Below, piece after piece: positions 1 to 9,048 of a stretch of DNA of 64,000 nt. The first letter of the stretch is position 1. Each line of letters starts with the position of its first letter. A model generated the notes under the pieces. It made no database searches. It was not told the DNA's origin and was given only the letters and a program-made list of their open reading frames with translations. The stretch is from Streptococcus gordonii (GTDB lineage Bacteria; Bacillota; Bacilli; Lactobacillales; Streptococcaceae). The position numbers and the translations under genes are program-made. The stretch covers positions 62,001 through 126,000 of the forward strand of contig NZ_LQWV01000012.1 in the NCBI RefSeq assembly GCF_001553855.1, written 5' to 3'.

Positions 1-761
1 ATTTCAAAGACCGTCCAACCGTTGTGGCTTTGAAACATATGAATCCATGTGGAATCGGTCAAGCAGATGACATCGAGACTGCTTGGGACTACGCTTATGA
101 GTCTGACCCGGTGTCTATCTTTGGTGGAATTGTCGTCCTTAACCGTGAGGTGGATGCTGCGACAGCTGAGAAGATGCACGGTGTTTTCCTTGAAATCATC
201 ATCGCACCGAGCTATACGGATGAAGCGCTAGCCATTTTGACCAATAAAAAGAAAAACTTGCGCCTTCTTGCCTTGCCATTTGACGCTCAAGAGGCCAGTG
301 AAGTGGAAGCAGAATACACAGGTGTGGTTGGTGGACTTCTTGTGCAAAACCAAGACGTTGTCAAAGAAAGTCCAGCTGACTGGCAAGTGGTGACTAAACG
401 CCAGCCAACCGAGACAGAAGCGACAGCTCTTGAGTTTGCTTGGAAGGCTATCAAGTACGTCAAATCAAACGGGATCATAGTAACCAACGACCACATGACA
501 CTTGGTGTTGGCCCAGGTCAGACTAACCGTGTGGCTTCAGTCCGTATTGCCATTGACCAAGCCAAAGACCGCCTTGACGGTGCTGTACTTGCTTCCGATG
601 CCTTCTTCCCATTTGCCGATAACGTGGAAGAAATCGCCAAAGCGGGAATTAAGGCTATCATCCAGCCTGGTGGCTCGGTTCGTGACCAAGAGTCTATCGA
701 AGCTGCTGATAAATATGGCTTGACCATGGTCTTTACTGGAGTGAGACATTTTAGACATTAA
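1..761 (+). CDS. purH: PurH, bifunctional AICAR transformylase/IMP cyclohydrolase, 3' part
   Basis: This is the C-terminal part of PurH; the reading frame is open from base 3 and the 5' end lies outside the window. PurH carries out the last two steps of de novo IMP synthesis in the cytosol. What remains (about 253 residues) is formyltransferase-domain sequence: KHMNPCG near its start, [12 protein letters not shown] further on, and the usual C-terminal ending [11 protein letters not shown] directly before the stop. The C-terminus is therefore intact. A factor-independent terminator follows at 894-929. Identification is confident; nothing can be said about its promoter. Confidence 0.97.
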   Translation, partial: FKDRPTVVALKHMNPCGIGQADDIETAWDYAYESDPVSIFGGIVVLNREVDAATAEKMHGVFLEIIIAPSYTDEALAILTNKKKNLRLLALPFDAQEASEVEAEYTGVVGGLLVQNQDVVKESPADWQVVTKRQPTETEATALEFAWKAIKYVKSNGIIVTNDHMTLGVGPGQTNRVASVRIAIDQAKDRLDGAVLASDAFFPFADNVEEIAKAGIKAIIQPGGSVRDQESIEAADKYGLTMVFTGVRHFRH

Positions 762-893
762 TGATCGCTCTGTCCAATTTCTTTGAGTTTATCCTTTTAA
801 AGACTCCGGGTAAAGGAAGAAATGGCTTAGTTGGTCAGAAAATTTGTTTGTTTGACTAAAGTGAGTCAACATACTTTCCATAAAACAAAAACC

Positions 894-929
894 AAAAAAG
901 CTATCGATTCAGTTAATCGATAGCTTTTT
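894..929 (+). terminator. Rho-independent terminator after purH
   Basis: AAAAAGCTATCGATT and AATCGATAGCTTTTT form a perfect 15-bp stem around a 5-nt loop. A-rich and T-rich flanks allow it to work in both directions. It separates purH from the converging bgaR transcript. Confidence 0.9.
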
Positions 930-992
930 GTTTAAATAAGTGTTCATATTATATATTTTAGCAAACAAATTAAAGGTATCTAACAAAATAAC

Positions 993-1045
993 TTTTCATT
1001 TTAGGTAAAACACGATATAATATAAACATCAATGAAAGCGCTTTT
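993..1045 (+). promoter_or_regulatory. Forward promoter with cre-like site, pointing into the 3' end of bgaR
   Basis: TTTTCA (993-998) and a perfect TATAAT (1016-1021) are 17 bp apart. A cre-like sequence, ATGAAAGCGCTTTTA (1031-1045), lies at the expected start of transcription and differs from the CcpA consensus at one core position. The promoter reads rightward, antisense to bgaR. The gene it serves is unclear; a 58-codon frame opens at 1060. Confidence 0.45.
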
Positions 1046-1089
1046 ATAAAAGGGTGTAAATGCTTGATAAAGTTCGTTTTTTACTACTA

Positions 1090-1806
1090 TTAACGACTTT
1101 TATCAGAGGCGATAAACTTAATCTTATAAAAGTCTCCGCGTTTGTAACTCTCAACATATTCCAGGATTTGTCCAGTACTTTCAAGCTGAGTAGTTTTCAC
1201 TTGATGTACAGAAGGAAATTGAGGATCGATTCCTAGTTTTTCAGCTACATGCTTAGGTGTTGGGAAAACAATTTCGTTGATTTCTTCAAAGGGTTCATCG
1301 TTCATATGAATATGATAATCTGCTTTGAAGCGACCATAAATAGAACTATAGTACTCTAAGTTTGGATAGTTCGCATTTACATATTGTTCTGGGATATAGG
1401 ATTGCTGATAGATATAGGTCACACCATTGGTTTCTCTGACCCGTTCGATCCTATAATAGAATTGGTTGCTCTTTAGACCGAGTTTGTCTAGAATGGCTCC
1501 ATCGTTTCCACGCTCAATGGATAAGACAGTGACATGGTCACTTTGGGATGGAAAAACCTCTACATCAGAAAATTCGACTAGTTTATGCTTACGGGCTCTA
1601 GATACGAAGGTGCCTTTTCCTTGCTGGCGGATAATATATCCATCATTGGCAAGATCGTTTAGTGCTCTGACGACAGTGAGAGAACTAACATCATACATCT
1701 GTATCAATTCAGCCTCAGTGTAAAACTTATCGCCATTTTCGAATTGACCAGAAATGATTTTTTGTTTTAGTTCATCTTTTATGTATTGGTATTTAGGGAT
1801 TGCCAT
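1090..1806 (-). CDS. bgaR: GntR-family (HutC type) transcriptional regulator, BgaR-like
   Basis: A 238-residue cytosolic repressor. It has an N-terminal winged helix-turn-helix (about residues 5-70; motif YDVSSLTVVRALNDLANDG) and a C-terminal UTRA effector-binding domain (about 90-235; YYRIERVRETNGVTYIYQQS). The ATG follows GAGGTGAAATAACA, a good ribosome-binding site. It is divergent from bgaC and the galactose PTS genes, an arrangement that matches pneumococcal BgaR, known to repress bgaC. Its effector is probably a phosphorylated galacto-sugar made by the adjacent PTS, which is inference. Its own promoter is likely an extended -10 (TGGTAAAAT) near 1850. An apparent antisense promoter points at its 3' end. 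Confidence 0.88.
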   Translation of the reverse strand: MAIPKYQYIKDELKQKIISGQFENGDKFYTEAELIQMYDVSSLTVVRALNDLANDGYIIRQQGKGTFVSRARKHKLVEFSDVEVFPSQSDHVTVLSIERGNDGAILDKLGLKSNQFYYRIERVRETNGVTYIYQQSYIPEQYVNANYPNLEYYSSIYGRFKADYHIHMNDEPFEEINEIVFPTPKHVAEKLGIDPQFPSVHQVKTTQLESTGQILEYVESYKRGDFYKIKFIASDKSR

Positions 1807-1878
1807 TGTTATTTCACCTCACTTCTATTCCCTCTTACTAGAATTTTACCATATTTTCTAAAAAATAGTTCAAATCTA

Positions 1879-1907
1879 TTGACTTTTTTTCAAAATATTA
1901 TTATATT
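1879..1907 (+). promoter_or_regulatory. bgaC-PTS operon promoter
   Basis: TTGACT (1879-1884) and TATATT (1902-1907) are spaced by 17 bp. Transcription should begin near 1914, after the first base of the upstream ATG at 1913. That makes the ATG unusable on a normal leader and supports the TTG start at 1946. Confidence 0.7.
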
Positions 1908-1945
1908 AATTAATGAAAGAGTTTTCTTTGAAAGAGGGTGGGCGT

Positions 1946-3739
1946 TTGGAAAGATTTGAAGTGTCTGATAATTTTCTACTAGATCAGAAGCCATTTAAGA
2001 TTTTATCGGGTGCAATCCACTACTTCCGAGTGCATCCGGATGACTGGCATCATTCGCTTTACAACTTAAAAGCTTTAGGATTTAATACGGTTGAGACTTA
2101 TGTTCCTTGGAATGTACATGAGCCCGAGAAGGGGCGATTCAATTTTCAAGGACAATTGGATTTAGAAAGGTTTTTGCAGATAGCTCAAGACTTAGGACTT
2201 TACGCTATTGTTCGACCGTCGCCTTTCATCTGTGCGGAGTGGGAGTTTGGTGGCTTACCAGCTTGGCTTTTGACAGAAGACATGAGGATTCGTTCATCTG
2301 ATCCCAGATTTATTGAGGCTGTAGCAGCTTACTACGATGAATTACTTCCTCACTTAACACCTAGATTATTGGATCGGGGTGGCAATATTCTCATGATGCA
2401 GGTTGAAAATGAGTATGGTTCCTATGGTGAGGATAAAGCTTATCTCAGAGCTGTCAGAGACCTAATGATAGAGCGAGGCGTAACCTGTCCACTCTTTACC
2501 TCAGATGGACCCTGGCGAGCAACTTTAGAGGCAGGCACACTGATTGATGAGGATTTGTTGGTTACTGGAAACTTTGGCTCTCGAGCAGATGAAAATTTTG
2601 CTTCGATGAAAGAATTTTTCCAAGAGCACGACAAGAAGTGGCCACTCATGTGTATGGAATTTTGGGACGGCTGGTTTAATCGTTGGAAGGAACCTATTAT
2701 TACAAGGGATCCTGAAGAGTTGGCAGAAGCTGTCCATGAGGTTCTCAAGCAAGGTTCGATAAATCTTTATATGTTTCATGGGGGAACCAACTTTGGTTTC
2801 ATGAATGGTTGTTCAGCGCGTGGAACAATTGATCTCCCGCAAGTCACTTCCTATGACTACGATGCCTTGCTAAATGAAGCTGGAAATCCAACACCTAAGT
2901 ATTTTGCAGTTCAAAAGATGTTAAAGACTTATTACCCAGAATTCCCACAAATGGAACCTCTGGTGAAAGGCAGCTTTGAACAAAAAAATATTTCCTTGAG
3001 CGACAAGGTTAGTTTGTTTGAAACTTTGGCGGATTTGGCAGAGCCTGTTCAAAGTCTCTATCCTAAAAAGATGGAGGAACTAGGACAGAACTACGGTTAT
3101 CTACTCTATCATACAGAAGCTGACTGGGATGCAGATCAAGAAAAGATTCGTATTATTGACGGTCGCGATCGGATGCAACTTTTTATTGACCAAGAACATA
3201 TTGCTACCCAATATCAAACTGAAATTGGTGCAGATATCTTTGTCGATAGACAGGTCAAAACGAAGCATAGTATTGACATCCTCCTAGAAAATATGGGTCG
3301 AGTCAACTACGGCCATAAACTCTTGGCAGATACTCAAAGAAAAGGAATCCGAACAGGGATCTGCAAGGACCTACACTTCATGCTAGATTGGCAACATTAC
3401 TGCCTTACTTTAGATCAACCTGAAAAGATTGACTTTTCAAAAGAATGGTACCCGGGGCATCCAGCTTTCTATGCCTTTGATTTTAACCTAGAAATGAAAG
3501 CGCTTAAAGATACCTATCTTGATTTGACAGACTTTGGGAAAGGCGTCGCTTTTGTCAATGGAGTCAATATTGGGCGTTTCTGGAATGTCGGGCCAACCTT
3601 ATCTCTTTATATTCCTCATGGTCTCCTGCAGGAAGGAGCAAACCGTATCATTATTTTTGAGACGGAAGGGGAATTTAAAGATTCCATTCATCTTGTTAAC
3701 CAACCTACATTTAAAAATATAAAGGGGGAAAATTTATGA
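1946..3739 (+). CDS. bgaC: Beta-galactosidase BgaC (GH35), TTG start
   Basis: A 597-residue family 35 beta-galactosidase that in pneumococcus removes terminal beta-1,3-linked galactose from host glycans. The (beta/alpha)8 domain contains VENEYGSYG, with the expected acid/base Glu156, and MCMEFWDGWFNRW, with the expected nucleophile Glu238. C-terminal beta-sandwich domains follow. I chose TTG at 1946 over ATG at 1913 for three reasons: AGAGGGTGG lies just upstream of it, the predicted transcript begins at about 1914, and LERFEVSDNF aligns with the N-terminus of pneumococcal BgaC. There is no signal peptide; the pneumococcal enzyme is reported on the cell surface without one. The stop overlaps the IIB start (ATGA). 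Confidence 0.93.
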   Translation: MERFEVSDNFLLDQKPFKILSGAIHYFRVHPDDWHHSLYNLKALGFNTVETYVPWNVHEPEKGRFNFQGQLDLERFLQIAQDLGLYAIVRPSPFICAEWEFGGLPAWLLTEDMRIRSSDPRFIEAVAAYYDELLPHLTPRLLDRGGNILMMQVENEYGSYGEDKAYLRAVRDLMIERGVTCPLFTSDGPWRATLEAGTLIDEDLLVTGNFGSRADENFASMKEFFQEHDKKWPLMCMEFWDGWFNRWKEPIITRDPEELAEAVHEVLKQGSINLYMFHGGTNFGFMNGCSARGTIDLPQVTSYDYDALLNEAGNPTPKYFAVQKMLKTYYPEFPQMEPLVKGSFEQKNISLSDKVSLFETLADLAEPVQSLYPKKMEELGQNYGYLLYHTEADWDADQEKIRIIDGRDRMQLFIDQEHIATQYQTEIGADIFVDRQVKTKHSIDILLENMGRVNYGHKLLADTQRKGIRTGICKDLHFMLDWQHYCLTLDQPEKIDFSKEWYPGHPAFYAFDFNLEMKALKDTYLDLTDFGKGVAFVNGVNIGRFWNVGPTLSLYIPHGLLQEGANRIIIFETEGEFKDSIHLVNQPTFKNIKGENL

Positions 3740-4212
3740 CAATCGTAGGGAATCGAATCGACGGACGTCTGATTCATGGACAAGTAGCCAATCTTTGGAC
3801 TACTAAGCTTAATGTGACACGCATCATGGTAATTGATGACGAAGTGGCACAAAATGATATTGAAAAGAGCGGACTCAAGTTGGCAACGCCACCTGGAGTA
3901 AAGCTTAGCATTTTGCCAATCGCTAAAGCAGCAGAAAACATCTTAGCTGGTAAATATGACTCACAACGACTCTTTATCGTCGCTCGTAAACCAGATCGTT
4001 TCCTTCGTTTGGTAGAGGCTGGTGTGCCACTAGAAACACTGAATGTTGGAAATATGTCTCAGTCAGATGAAACTCGTCCAATTACTCGCTCCATCAATGT
4101 GGTTGATGCAGATGTGGAAGCTTTCCACAAACTGCATGAAAAAGGAGTGAAGCTGACAGCTCAGATGGTTCCAAATGATCCGGTTGCGGATTTTATGAAT
4201 TTGTTAAAATAA
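3736..4212 (+). CDS. PTS mannose/fructose/sorbose-family IIB component
   Basis: A 158-residue cytosolic EIIB that passes phosphate from IIA to the incoming sugar. The phosphorylatable histidine is His14 in IDGRLIHGQVA, the family signature. The length is normal for a stand-alone IIB of the mannose family. Its ATG overlaps the bgaC stop by four bases, implying translational coupling. With the next three genes it forms a complete transporter. From position beside bgaC, agaS and galM, the likely substrate is galactose or an N-acetylgalactosamine-type sugar freed from host glycans. The substrate is inferred from context, not read from the sequence. Confidence 0.92.
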   Translation: MTIVGNRIDGRLIHGQVANLWTTKLNVTRIMVIDDEVAQNDIEKSGLKLATPPGVKLSILPIAKAAENILAGKYDSQRLFIVARKPDRFLRLVEAGVPLETLNVGNMSQSDETRPITRSINVVDADVEAFHKLHEKGVKLTAQMVPNDPVADFMNLLK

Positions 4213-4238
4213 GGAAAAATTTTTAGGAGGTCTTTGTC

Positions 4239-5153
4239 ATGATACAATGGTGGCAAATTTTACTACTCACTCTGTACTCAGCTTATCAAATCTGCGATGA
4301 GTTGACGATCGTTTCATCAGCAGGCTCACCAGTCTTTGCTGGTTTCATTACAGGACTTGTCATGGGAGATTTAGGGACAGGTCTCGTTATCGGAGCTTCT
4401 CTTCAATTGACAGTACTCGGTGTTGGTACTTTCGGTGGAGCTTCTCGTATTGACGCGACTTCTGGTGCCGTTCTTGCAACTGCCTTCTCAGTAGCACAAG
4501 GTATCAAACCAGAAATTGCGATTTCAACTATTGCCGTTCCAGTAGCAGGTTTTTTGACTTATGCGGATATCCTTGGTCGGATGAGTACAACTGCCTTTGC
4601 ACACCGTATTGATGCTGCAATCGAACGCTTTGACTATAAAGGAATTGAACGCAACTATCTCCTTGGTGCTCTTCCTTGGGCTCTCTCTCGTGCCCTTCCA
4701 GTCTTCTTAGCTCTTGCTTTTGGTGGTGCTTTTGTTCAATCTATTGTAGACTTTGTTGAACAATATAAATGGATTGCGAATGGTTTGACCCTTGCAGGAC
4801 GTATGCTTCCAGGTCTTGGATTCGCCATCTTGCTTCACTACTTGCCTGTGAAACGTCACCTTCACTATCTTGCTCTTGGTTTTGGCTTGACAGCAATGTT
4901 AACAGTGCTCTACAGCAACGTTCAAAGTGTTGGTACTGCCGTTTCAGCAATGCTTGGAACAGATGCTTTTGCAAAACTTCCAAAAGAACAAATGGTTGCC
5001 TTCACAAACAACTTCAAATCTGTATCTATGATCGGGGTTGCCATCATTGGTATCTTCCTTGCAGTGCAACACTTTAAAAACAACCAACGTACGGTTGTAG
5101 CTGCTCCAGCAAGCAATGTAGAAAGCGGGGAAATTGAAGATGACGAATTCTAA
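4239..5153 (+). CDS. PTS mannose-family IIC membrane component
   Basis: A 304-residue polytopic permease subunit of the mannose/sorbose family. It is hydrophobic throughout, with family-typical segments such as GLVMGDLGTGLVIGASLQL and TFGGASRIDATSGAVLATAF. AGGAGG lies 9 bases upstream of the ATG. The C-terminus ends in a short acidic tail (GEIEDDEF). Its last codons overlap the IID start. Together with IID it forms the sugar channel. No frameshift or unusual feature is visible. Confidence 0.93.
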   Translation: MIQWWQILLLTLYSAYQICDELTIVSSAGSPVFAGFITGLVMGDLGTGLVIGASLQLTVLGVGTFGGASRIDATSGAVLATAFSVAQGIKPEIAISTIAVPVAGFLTYADILGRMSTTAFAHRIDAAIERFDYKGIERNYLLGALPWALSRALPVFLALAFGGAFVQSIVDFVEQYKWIANGLTLAGRMLPGLGFAILLHYLPVKRHLHYLALGFGLTAMLTVLYSNVQSVGTAVSAMLGTDAFAKLPKEQMVAFTNNFKSVSMIGVAIIGIFLAVQHFKNNQRTVVAAPASNVESGEIEDDEF

Positions 5154-5961
5154 GAACTACAAACTCACTAAAGAGGATTTCAAACAAATCAACAAACGTA
5201 GCCTTTTCACCTTCCAATTGGGTTGGAACTACGAACGGATGCAGGCTTCTGGTTACCTTTATATGCTCTTGCCTCAGTTACGTAAAATGTACGGTGATGG
5301 CACTCCAGAATTGAAAGAAATGATGAAATTGCATACGCAATTCTTCAATACTTCACCATTCTTCCACACTATTATTACTGGTTTTGACCTTGCTTTGGAA
5401 GAAAAGGATGGCGTCAAATCAAAAGATGCGGTCAATGGTATCAAGACAGGTCTCATGGGACCATTTGCCCCTCTTGGAGACTCAATCTTTGGATCTTTGG
5501 TTCCAGCTATTATGGGATCTATCGCAGCAACAATCGCGTCACAAGGTCAACCATGGGGGATTTTCCTTTGGATCGCGGTAGCAGTAGCCTATGATATCTT
5601 CCGTTGGAAACAGTTGGAATTTGCTTATAAAGAAGGTACCAACTTAATCAACAACATGCAAAGTACCTTGACAGCTTTGATCGAAGCTGCTTCTGTACTT
5701 GGTATCTTCATGGTCGGTGCCTTGATCGCGTCTATGATCAATGTCGATGTATCATGGATGCCACACATCGGGGACAAAGCTATCGATATCCAAGACATGC
5801 TTAACTTGATCTTCCCACGTTTGGTTCCAGCTATCATCACAGGTGTAATCTTCTGGTTGCTTGGACGTAAGGGTATGAACTCTACAAAAGCTATCTTGCT
5901 CATCATTCTTGCAGCAGTTGCTTTCTCAGCATTCGGTCATTTCTTCTTTGGAATGGCGTAA
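5140..5961 (+). CDS. PTS mannose-family IID membrane component
   Basis: A 273-residue IID subunit. An N-terminal cytosolic segment (QINKRSLFTFQLGWNYERMQ, a family signature) is followed by GPFAPLGDSIFGSL and C-terminal membrane helices. The longest frame begins with TTG at 5134, but the ATG at 5140 is preferred, with GGGGAAATTGAAG as ribosome-binding site. It overlaps the IIC gene by 14 bases, consistent with coupled synthesis of the two membrane subunits. Confidence 0.93.
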   Translation: MTNSKNYKLTKEDFKQINKRSLFTFQLGWNYERMQASGYLYMLLPQLRKMYGDGTPELKEMMKLHTQFFNTSPFFHTIITGFDLALEEKDGVKSKDAVNGIKTGLMGPFAPLGDSIFGSLVPAIMGSIAATIASQGQPWGIFLWIAVAVAYDIFRWKQLEFAYKEGTNLINNMQSTLTALIEAASVLGIFMVGALIASMINVDVSWMPHIGDKAIDIQDMLNLIFPRLVPAIITGVIFWLLGRKGMNSTKAILLIILAAVAFSAFGHFFFGMA

Positions 5962-5972
5962 TGGAGTAATTT

Positions 5973-6380
5973 ATGAGTAAGCAATTAGTATTAATTAGCC
6001 ACGGTCGTTTCTGTGAAGAGTTAAAACACAGTACAGAGATGATAATGGGCCCACAAGAGTCCATCCATAGTGTTGCCTTGCTTCCAGAAGAAGGACCAGA
6101 CGATTTTTTGGCAAAATTTTTAGATACTATCAAAGATTTTGATGACTATCTGGTATTTGCAGATCTTTTGGGAGGCACACCATGTAATGTTGTTAGTCGC
6201 TTGATTATGGAAGGTAAAGAAATTGAACTCTATGCTGGTATGAATTTACCAATGGTGATTGAGTTTATCAATTCTTCCTTGATCGGCGCCGACAGCAACT
6301 ATCAAGAAAAAGCGGCCGAAAGCATTGTTAAAGTCAACGACCTCTTAGCAGGACTTGCTGACGATGATGAAGACGAGTAG
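5973..6380 (+). CDS. PTS mannose-family IIA component
   Basis: A 135-residue cytosolic EIIA that accepts phosphate from HPr on His10 (VLISHGRFCEEL). FADLLGGTPCN is the second family signature. The ATG follows TGGAGTAATTT. An acidic tail (GLADDDEDE) ends the protein. It is the last of the four PTS genes, and a strong hairpin at 6444-6476 separates it from agaS, so downstream expression may be attenuated or separately driven. Confidence 0.93.
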   Translation: MSKQLVLISHGRFCEELKHSTEMIMGPQESIHSVALLPEEGPDDFLAKFLDTIKDFDDYLVFADLLGGTPCNVVSRLIMEGKEIELYAGMNLPMVIEFINSSLIGADSNYQEKAAESIVKVNDLLAGLADDDEDE

Positions 6381-6443
6381 GCAGGTGTCGAAAAAAGTCT
6401 TGTAGACACCAGTCACTATTTAGGGTTTTATAGACTACAAATG

Positions 6444-6476
6444 AGGGGAGAGGGAGCTTTTCCTCTCCTCTTTTTT
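6444..6476 (+). terminator. Terminator or attenuator between PTS genes and agaS
   Basis: AGGGGAGAGG pairs with CCTCTCCTCT (10 bp, one G-T pair) around an 8-nt loop, followed by a T run. A second weaker hairpin, GGTGTC with GACACC, lies just upstream near 6383-6409. Confidence 0.75.
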
Positions 6477-6483
6477 AAGAATA

Positions 6484-6499
6484 AATGTTTGAAAACATT
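6484..6499. promoter_or_regulatory. 16-bp palindrome upstream of agaS
   Basis: AATGTTT and AAACATT flank GA in the short stretch between the terminator and the agaS ribosome-binding site. It has the form of a dimeric-regulator operator, but no convincing promoter hexamers surround it. Its function is unknown. Confidence 0.3.
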
Positions 6500-6530
6500 C
6501 GAATAAAATAGAAAGGAAACAAAAAAGAAA

Positions 6531-7694
6531 ATGCTTAATTATTCAAGAGAGCAATTAGTAGACTTAGGAGCTGAAATCACCACGCGCGAAATCCACCAAC
6601 AACCACAAGTTTGGCAGGCAGCCTTTGATGCTTATAGAGCTCACCAAACTGAAATTGAGGATTTCATAGACTCGATTGATGGTAAATACGACTATGTCAA
6701 GGTTATCTTTACCGGGGCGGGTACTTCAGCCTATGTGGGGGATACTTTGATTCCCTATCTCAGAAGTATTTACGATGAGCAAAAATGGAATTTCAACTCG
6801 GTTGCGACAACGGATATTGTAGCCAATCCTTTGACTCATTTGCGTAAGGATGTTCCGACAGTCTTGGTTTCCTTTGCCCGTAGTGGTAATTCTCCTGAGA
6901 GTGTAGCAACAGTCGATTTAGCTAAACAGTTGGTAGATGAGCTTTATCAGGTAACAATTACCTGTGCAGCAGAAGGGAAATTAGCCCAGCAGGCTCATGG
7001 AGACGAGAGAAACCTGCTCTTGCTCCAACCGTCTCCATCTAACGATGCTGGTTTTGCTATGACATCAAGCTTCACTTCTATGATGCTAACGGCATTACTG
7101 GTCTTTGATAAATCCGAACTTGCAGTAAAAGAGGAAAAAGTTGCGTCTTTGATTGCCTTAAGTCAGCAAACCTTAAACCGAGTTGATGAGATTCAGGATT
7201 TGGTAAATCTAGACTTCAATCGCGTTATCTACCTGGGAGCAGGTCCCTTCTTTGGTCTAGCCCATGAGGCTCAATTGAAGATTCTAGAATTGACGGCCGG
7301 CCAAGTGGCCACAATGTATGAAAGTCCAGTCGGCTTTCGACATGGACCAAAGTCCTTGGTCAATGAGCAGACAATTGTCCTGGTTTTTGGATCAACAGAT
7401 TCATATACCAAGCAATACGATCTAGATTTAGTCAGAGAAGTTGCTGGGGATGAGATTGCCCGCAAGGTTATTTTGCTGACAGACAAGGCAGAAGGATTGG
7501 TACAAGTAGAAGAAGTTGAAATGCCAAGTAAGTTATTGGATGATGTCTATCGGACCTTCCCTTATATCATCTATGGTCAACTGTTTGCTTTGCTTACTTC
7601 TTTGAAAGTTAAAAATCGACCAGATACACCTTCGCCAACTGGTACAGTTAACCGTGTTGTGCAGGGAGTCGTTATTCATCCTTTTGCTAAATAG
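6531..7694 (+). CDS. agaS: SIS-domain sugar isomerase/deaminase, AgaS family
   Basis: A 387-residue cytosolic protein with two sugar-isomerase (SIS) domains. The first, at about residues 45-190, carries VIFTGAGTSAYVGDTL and VSFARSGNSPESVA. The second, at about 215-350, carries VIYLGAGPFFGLAHEAQLKI and SPVGFRHGPKS. It is annotated in relatives as tagatose-6-phosphate aldose/ketose isomerase; AgaS of other bacteria acts as a galactosamine-6-phosphate deaminase/isomerase. In this operon it would process the phosphosugar delivered by the PTS. The exact reaction here is inferred. GAAAGGAAAC serves as ribosome-binding site. Confidence 0.88.
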   Translation: MLNYSREQLVDLGAEITTREIHQQPQVWQAAFDAYRAHQTEIEDFIDSIDGKYDYVKVIFTGAGTSAYVGDTLIPYLRSIYDEQKWNFNSVATTDIVANPLTHLRKDVPTVLVSFARSGNSPESVATVDLAKQLVDELYQVTITCAAEGKLAQQAHGDERNLLLLQPSPSNDAGFAMTSSFTSMMLTALLVFDKSELAVKEEKVASLIALSQQTLNRVDEIQDLVNLDFNRVIYLGAGPFFGLAHEAQLKILELTAGQVATMYESPVGFRHGPKSLVNEQTIVLVFGSTDSYTKQYDLDLVREVAGDEIARKVILLTDKAEGLVQVEEVEMPSKLLDDVYRTFPYIIYGQLFALLTSLKVKNRPDTPSPTGTVNRVVQGVVIHPFAK

Positions 7695-7919
7695 GAAAAA
7701 AGAGGATTAGTTGTAGTGCTTGGCTCTACTCAATAGGATTTAAGCAAACAAGATTCTTTCGAAAAGTGCCCATAGCTGGTTTGATAAAGTAGAAGAAACT
7801 CTTTAATAAGTAGGTGTTTTTAGGATGGGTACTGTGTTATAGTAAAAGAAGTATGGGATAGGAATTGCTAAAGAAGATTCTGATTTCCCTCTTTTACATT
7901 TTCATCACAAGGAGTTATT

Positions 7920-8954
7920 ATGAAATCGTATCAAAAAGATCTATTTGGAGAGTTTCAAGGGCAAAGCATTCTTCGCTTCACCTTTGAAAATGATCTGGGC
8001 TACCGTCTCAGTGTTATGAACTATGGAGCGACGATCCTGGAATACCAAACACCAGATAAAAAAGGCCAGTTTGCTAATGTTATTTTAGGATTTGATCAAT
8101 TTGAAGATTATATTGGCAATAGCCCTAAACATGGAGCAAGTATAGGACCTGTAGCTGGTCGAATTGCCGGAGCAAGTTTTGAATTGGGTGGAGAAACCTA
8201 TCAACTGGAAGCCAACAATGGTCAAAACTGCAATCACAGTGGATCGACTGGTTGGGACAGTGCTGTTTTTCAAGTGGAAGAAGTCACTGACGAAGGCCTA
8301 GTCCTTTTTACAGAAAGAGCAGATGGGACTGGAGGTTTTCCAGGTCATCTCAAGGTTTGGATTTCTTATACACTTTCTGAAAAAGGGGAGCTGGAAATTT
8401 CTTATCAGGTGCAAACTGACCGAGATACCCTTATCAATCCAACCAACCATAGCTATTTTAATCTTTCAGCTGATTTTGCTCAGACCATTGATGACCATGT
8501 CTTTCAGGTAGATAGCTTGGGGGTTTATCCAATTGCGGCGGATGGAGTACCAGCTAAAGAGACAGAAACAAGTAATTTTGTAAAGCATCTGCAGCAAGCG
8601 ATGCTCCTGAAGGACCTCTTTGCTGAAAAGGATGAGCAGGTTCGATTGGTGTCAGGCCTAGATCATCCTTTTGCACTAAAACCAGGACATGAAACGGCAG
8701 GCTTCCTCTATCATCAGGAATCTGGGCGTTTCTTGACCTTTAAGACAGAAGCACCATGTTTGGTAGTTTATACCGCAAATTGTGTTGATGAAGGAATTCG
8801 CTTTGCTGGTCAGACAATGAAACAGCACAATGGAGTAGCTCTTGAAATGCAGGCTCTTCCTGATGCTATACATAGCCATCAGAAAGACCAGGTCATTGTT
8901 AGGGCTGGCCATGAGTTTACTAGCACAACCACTTATCATGCAATTGCTAAATAA
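7920..8954 (+). CDS. galM: Aldose 1-epimerase (galactose mutarotase)
   Basis: A 344-residue mutarotase that interconverts alpha and beta anomers of galactose. The expected catalytic His177 lies in INPTNHSYFNL, and the C-terminal catalytic Glu is in ALEMQALPDAIH. It has a perfect AAGGAG seven bases before the ATG. The 225-bp gap from agaS has no clear terminator. TGTTATAGT near 7835 could be an extended -10 giving galM its own promoter. The gene completes the galactan-use operon: beta-galactose released by BgaC is converted to the alpha anomer used by downstream kinases. Confidence 0.94.
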   Translation: MKSYQKDLFGEFQGQSILRFTFENDLGYRLSVMNYGATILEYQTPDKKGQFANVILGFDQFEDYIGNSPKHGASIGPVAGRIAGASFELGGETYQLEANNGQNCNHSGSTGWDSAVFQVEEVTDEGLVLFTERADGTGGFPGHLKVWISYTLSEKGELEISYQVQTDRDTLINPTNHSYFNLSADFAQTIDDHVFQVDSLGVYPIAADGVPAKETETSNFVKHLQQAMLLKDLFAEKDEQVRLVSGLDHPFALKPGHETAGFLYHQESGRFLTFKTEAPCLVVYTANCVDEGIRFAGQTMKQHNGVALEMQALPDAIHSHQKDQVIVRAGHEFTSTTTYHAIAK

Positions 8955-8990
8955 AAAATAGGCAGGGATATCTATCCCGGCCTATTTTTT
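8954..8990. terminator. Bidirectional terminator between galM and the DUF4097 gene
   Basis: AAAAAATAGGC pairs with GCCTATTTTTT around an inner GGGATA/TATCCC stem. A and T tails on both sides suit two converging transcripts. Confidence 0.88.
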
Positions 8991-9048
8991 ATGTATTCAT
9001 ATCCATCCACAGACGGATGCAGTTTTTGGTGGAAGTGTTAAAATAATT

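Noticed and set aside
6484..6499. The palindrome upstream of agaS as a cre site
   Set aside because: It lacks the central CG and the GAAANCG core of cre, so it is listed only as a possible operator.
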